Shown here piece after piece: positions 63,418 to 64,000 of a stretch of 64,000 nucleotides of DNA. The notes under the pieces were generated by a model. That model was given only the letters and a program-made list of their open reading frames with translations, was not told where the DNA came from and did no database searches. The stretch comes from an uncultured bacterium (GTDB lineage: Bacteria > Muiribacteriota > Ozemobacteria > Ozemobacterales > Ozemobacteraceae), in assembly GCA_937949615.1 (NCBI GenBank), contig CALEDQ010000032.1, positions 1 through 64,000 of the forward strand. Reading direction: 5' to 3'. Each line of letters starts with the position of its first letter. Within the stretch, counting starts at the first letter, position 1. The position numbers and the translations under genes were made by a program.

Positions 63418-64000
63418 ATGAAAAATACAGCAAAAACTTTGATTGCCGCCGTAACTCTTCTGGCTGCCGGCACGGCATGGGTACCGGCAATAGCCTGCGA
63501 TGACACACTGGTAATGCTTCTTACCGCCCAGAATCCGGCAAGTGAATTTTCAAAAACCATCCGCAGTTTCACCAGCACGCTTACCGTTCTTGGTTCAGCT
63601 CTGAAAGAACAGAAAAAAGCCAATTACGAAAGCGAAATGAAGCAGGTAATGGACTCATGGCTTGAGTTTTCCAAGCGCTATATGACCAGCCCGCCCGAAG
63701 AAGCAAGAAACGACAGGCAATGGGCCGAAAAAACCAGTAACACAGCCAAATTCATCGGCGACATAAGACGCCTGGTAGCTGAAAACAAATTTTCCGAGGC
63801 TCATAACAAGACTCTTGAACTCAGTGGCCGCATTGGCACATTTTTTGAAGCATTCGGCGTCAGTGACGAAAAACAGATATTCATAAAAACTTCCGGTAAT
63901 CTTACCAACCTCGAGCGACTCGTGCTGGCGGCAGACTTTTCCGGAGCCGCCTCGCTTACGGCTGAGCTCGCCGCCAATCTGAAAGAATTTGTTCCTCTGC
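63418..64000 (+). CDS. Secreted protein of unknown function (partial, runs off the window)
   Basis: The first 194 residues are visible. A signal peptide (TLIAAVTLLAAGTAWVPAIA, cleavage before CDD) may be a lipoprotein signal, since Cys follows, though the lipobox is not canonical. A helical domain with long amphipathic stretches follows (FTSTLTVLGSALKEQKKANY, WAEKTSNTAKFIGDIRRLVAE). No family recognised. It begins 1 nt after the moeA stop, so the two are probably cotranscribed. Confidence 0.7.
   Translation, partial: MKNTAKTLIAAVTLLAAGTAWVPAIACDDTLVMLLTAQNPASEFSKTIRSFTSTLTVLGSALKEQKKANYESEMKQVMDSWLEFSKRYMTSPPEEARNDRQWAEKTSNTAKFIGDIRRLVAENKFSEAHNKTLELSGRIGTFFEAFGVSDEKQIFIKTSGNLTNLERLVLAADFSGAASLTAELAANLKEFVPL

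Overview
The window comes from a Gram-negative (diderm) bacterium of moderate GC. Evidence for this: an outer-membrane beta-barrel protein, MlaC-like and TPR periplasmic proteins, a Tat subunit, and pseudopilins with PilT-type ATPases. The mixture of a SpoIID-domain protein, many HEAT/TPR proteins, several PilT paralogues and large membrane cyclases suggests a poorly characterised deep lineage, possibly Riflebacteria-like. That placement is a guess; nothing here is a taxonomic marker I can score.

Layout. (1) 1-5.8 kb is an AT-rich, apparently acquired island: an IS3-type transposase remnant abuts a 3'-truncated PLD/SF2 helicase, which is translationally coupled to a 1184-residue protein with three RpoA-CTD-like HhH units and a sigma-region-4-like HTH. 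(2) 5.8-15.7 kb, minus strand, is a tight five-gene operon: dnaE, an outer-membrane fusion protein, a phosphodiester glycosidase-like protein, YgiQ and a GNAT acetyltransferase. (3) 15.8-29.2 kb, plus strand, holds four large membrane class III cyclases in two tandem pairs, followed by a coupled gamma-glutamyltranspeptidase-like gene. Within each pair the first protein keeps only the metal-binding residues and the second only the base-binding and transition-state residues. This predicts obligate heterodimers, as in mammalian adenylyl cyclase C1/C2, and is the most striking feature of the window. (4) 29.2-34.2 kb: an MlaC-like secreted protein, a short tatA, a periplasmic TPR protein and a membrane FHA protein. 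(5) 34.6-43.9 kb: a TPR protein, KtrB/KtrA potassium uptake, a HAMP-PAS sensor lacking an output domain, a Cu/Zn-type permease with an HMA domain, a SpoIID-domain protein and recN. (6) 43.9-51.1 kb, minus strand: a pilus-like operon with two intact PilT ATPases, a HEAT/TPR protein, two PilT paralogues with destroyed active sites and two pseudopilins; a second HEAT/TPR gene is divergent from it. (7) 54-64 kb: recG (apparently with an ATT start), rsmD, a glycine-zipper protein, recD2, an MG2-like secreted protein, moeA and a partial secreted protein.

Regulation. Several operon-leading genes have a sigma70-like promoter whose -10 box ends only 6-7 nt before the start codon, predicting leaderless mRNAs. 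Internal genes use Shine-Dalgarno sequences and often overlap by 4 bp. Several starts were moved from the longest ORF to the start supported by a Shine-Dalgarno or promoter. No rRNA, tRNA or CRISPR array was seen. All functions are read from sequence motifs; no database search was run.
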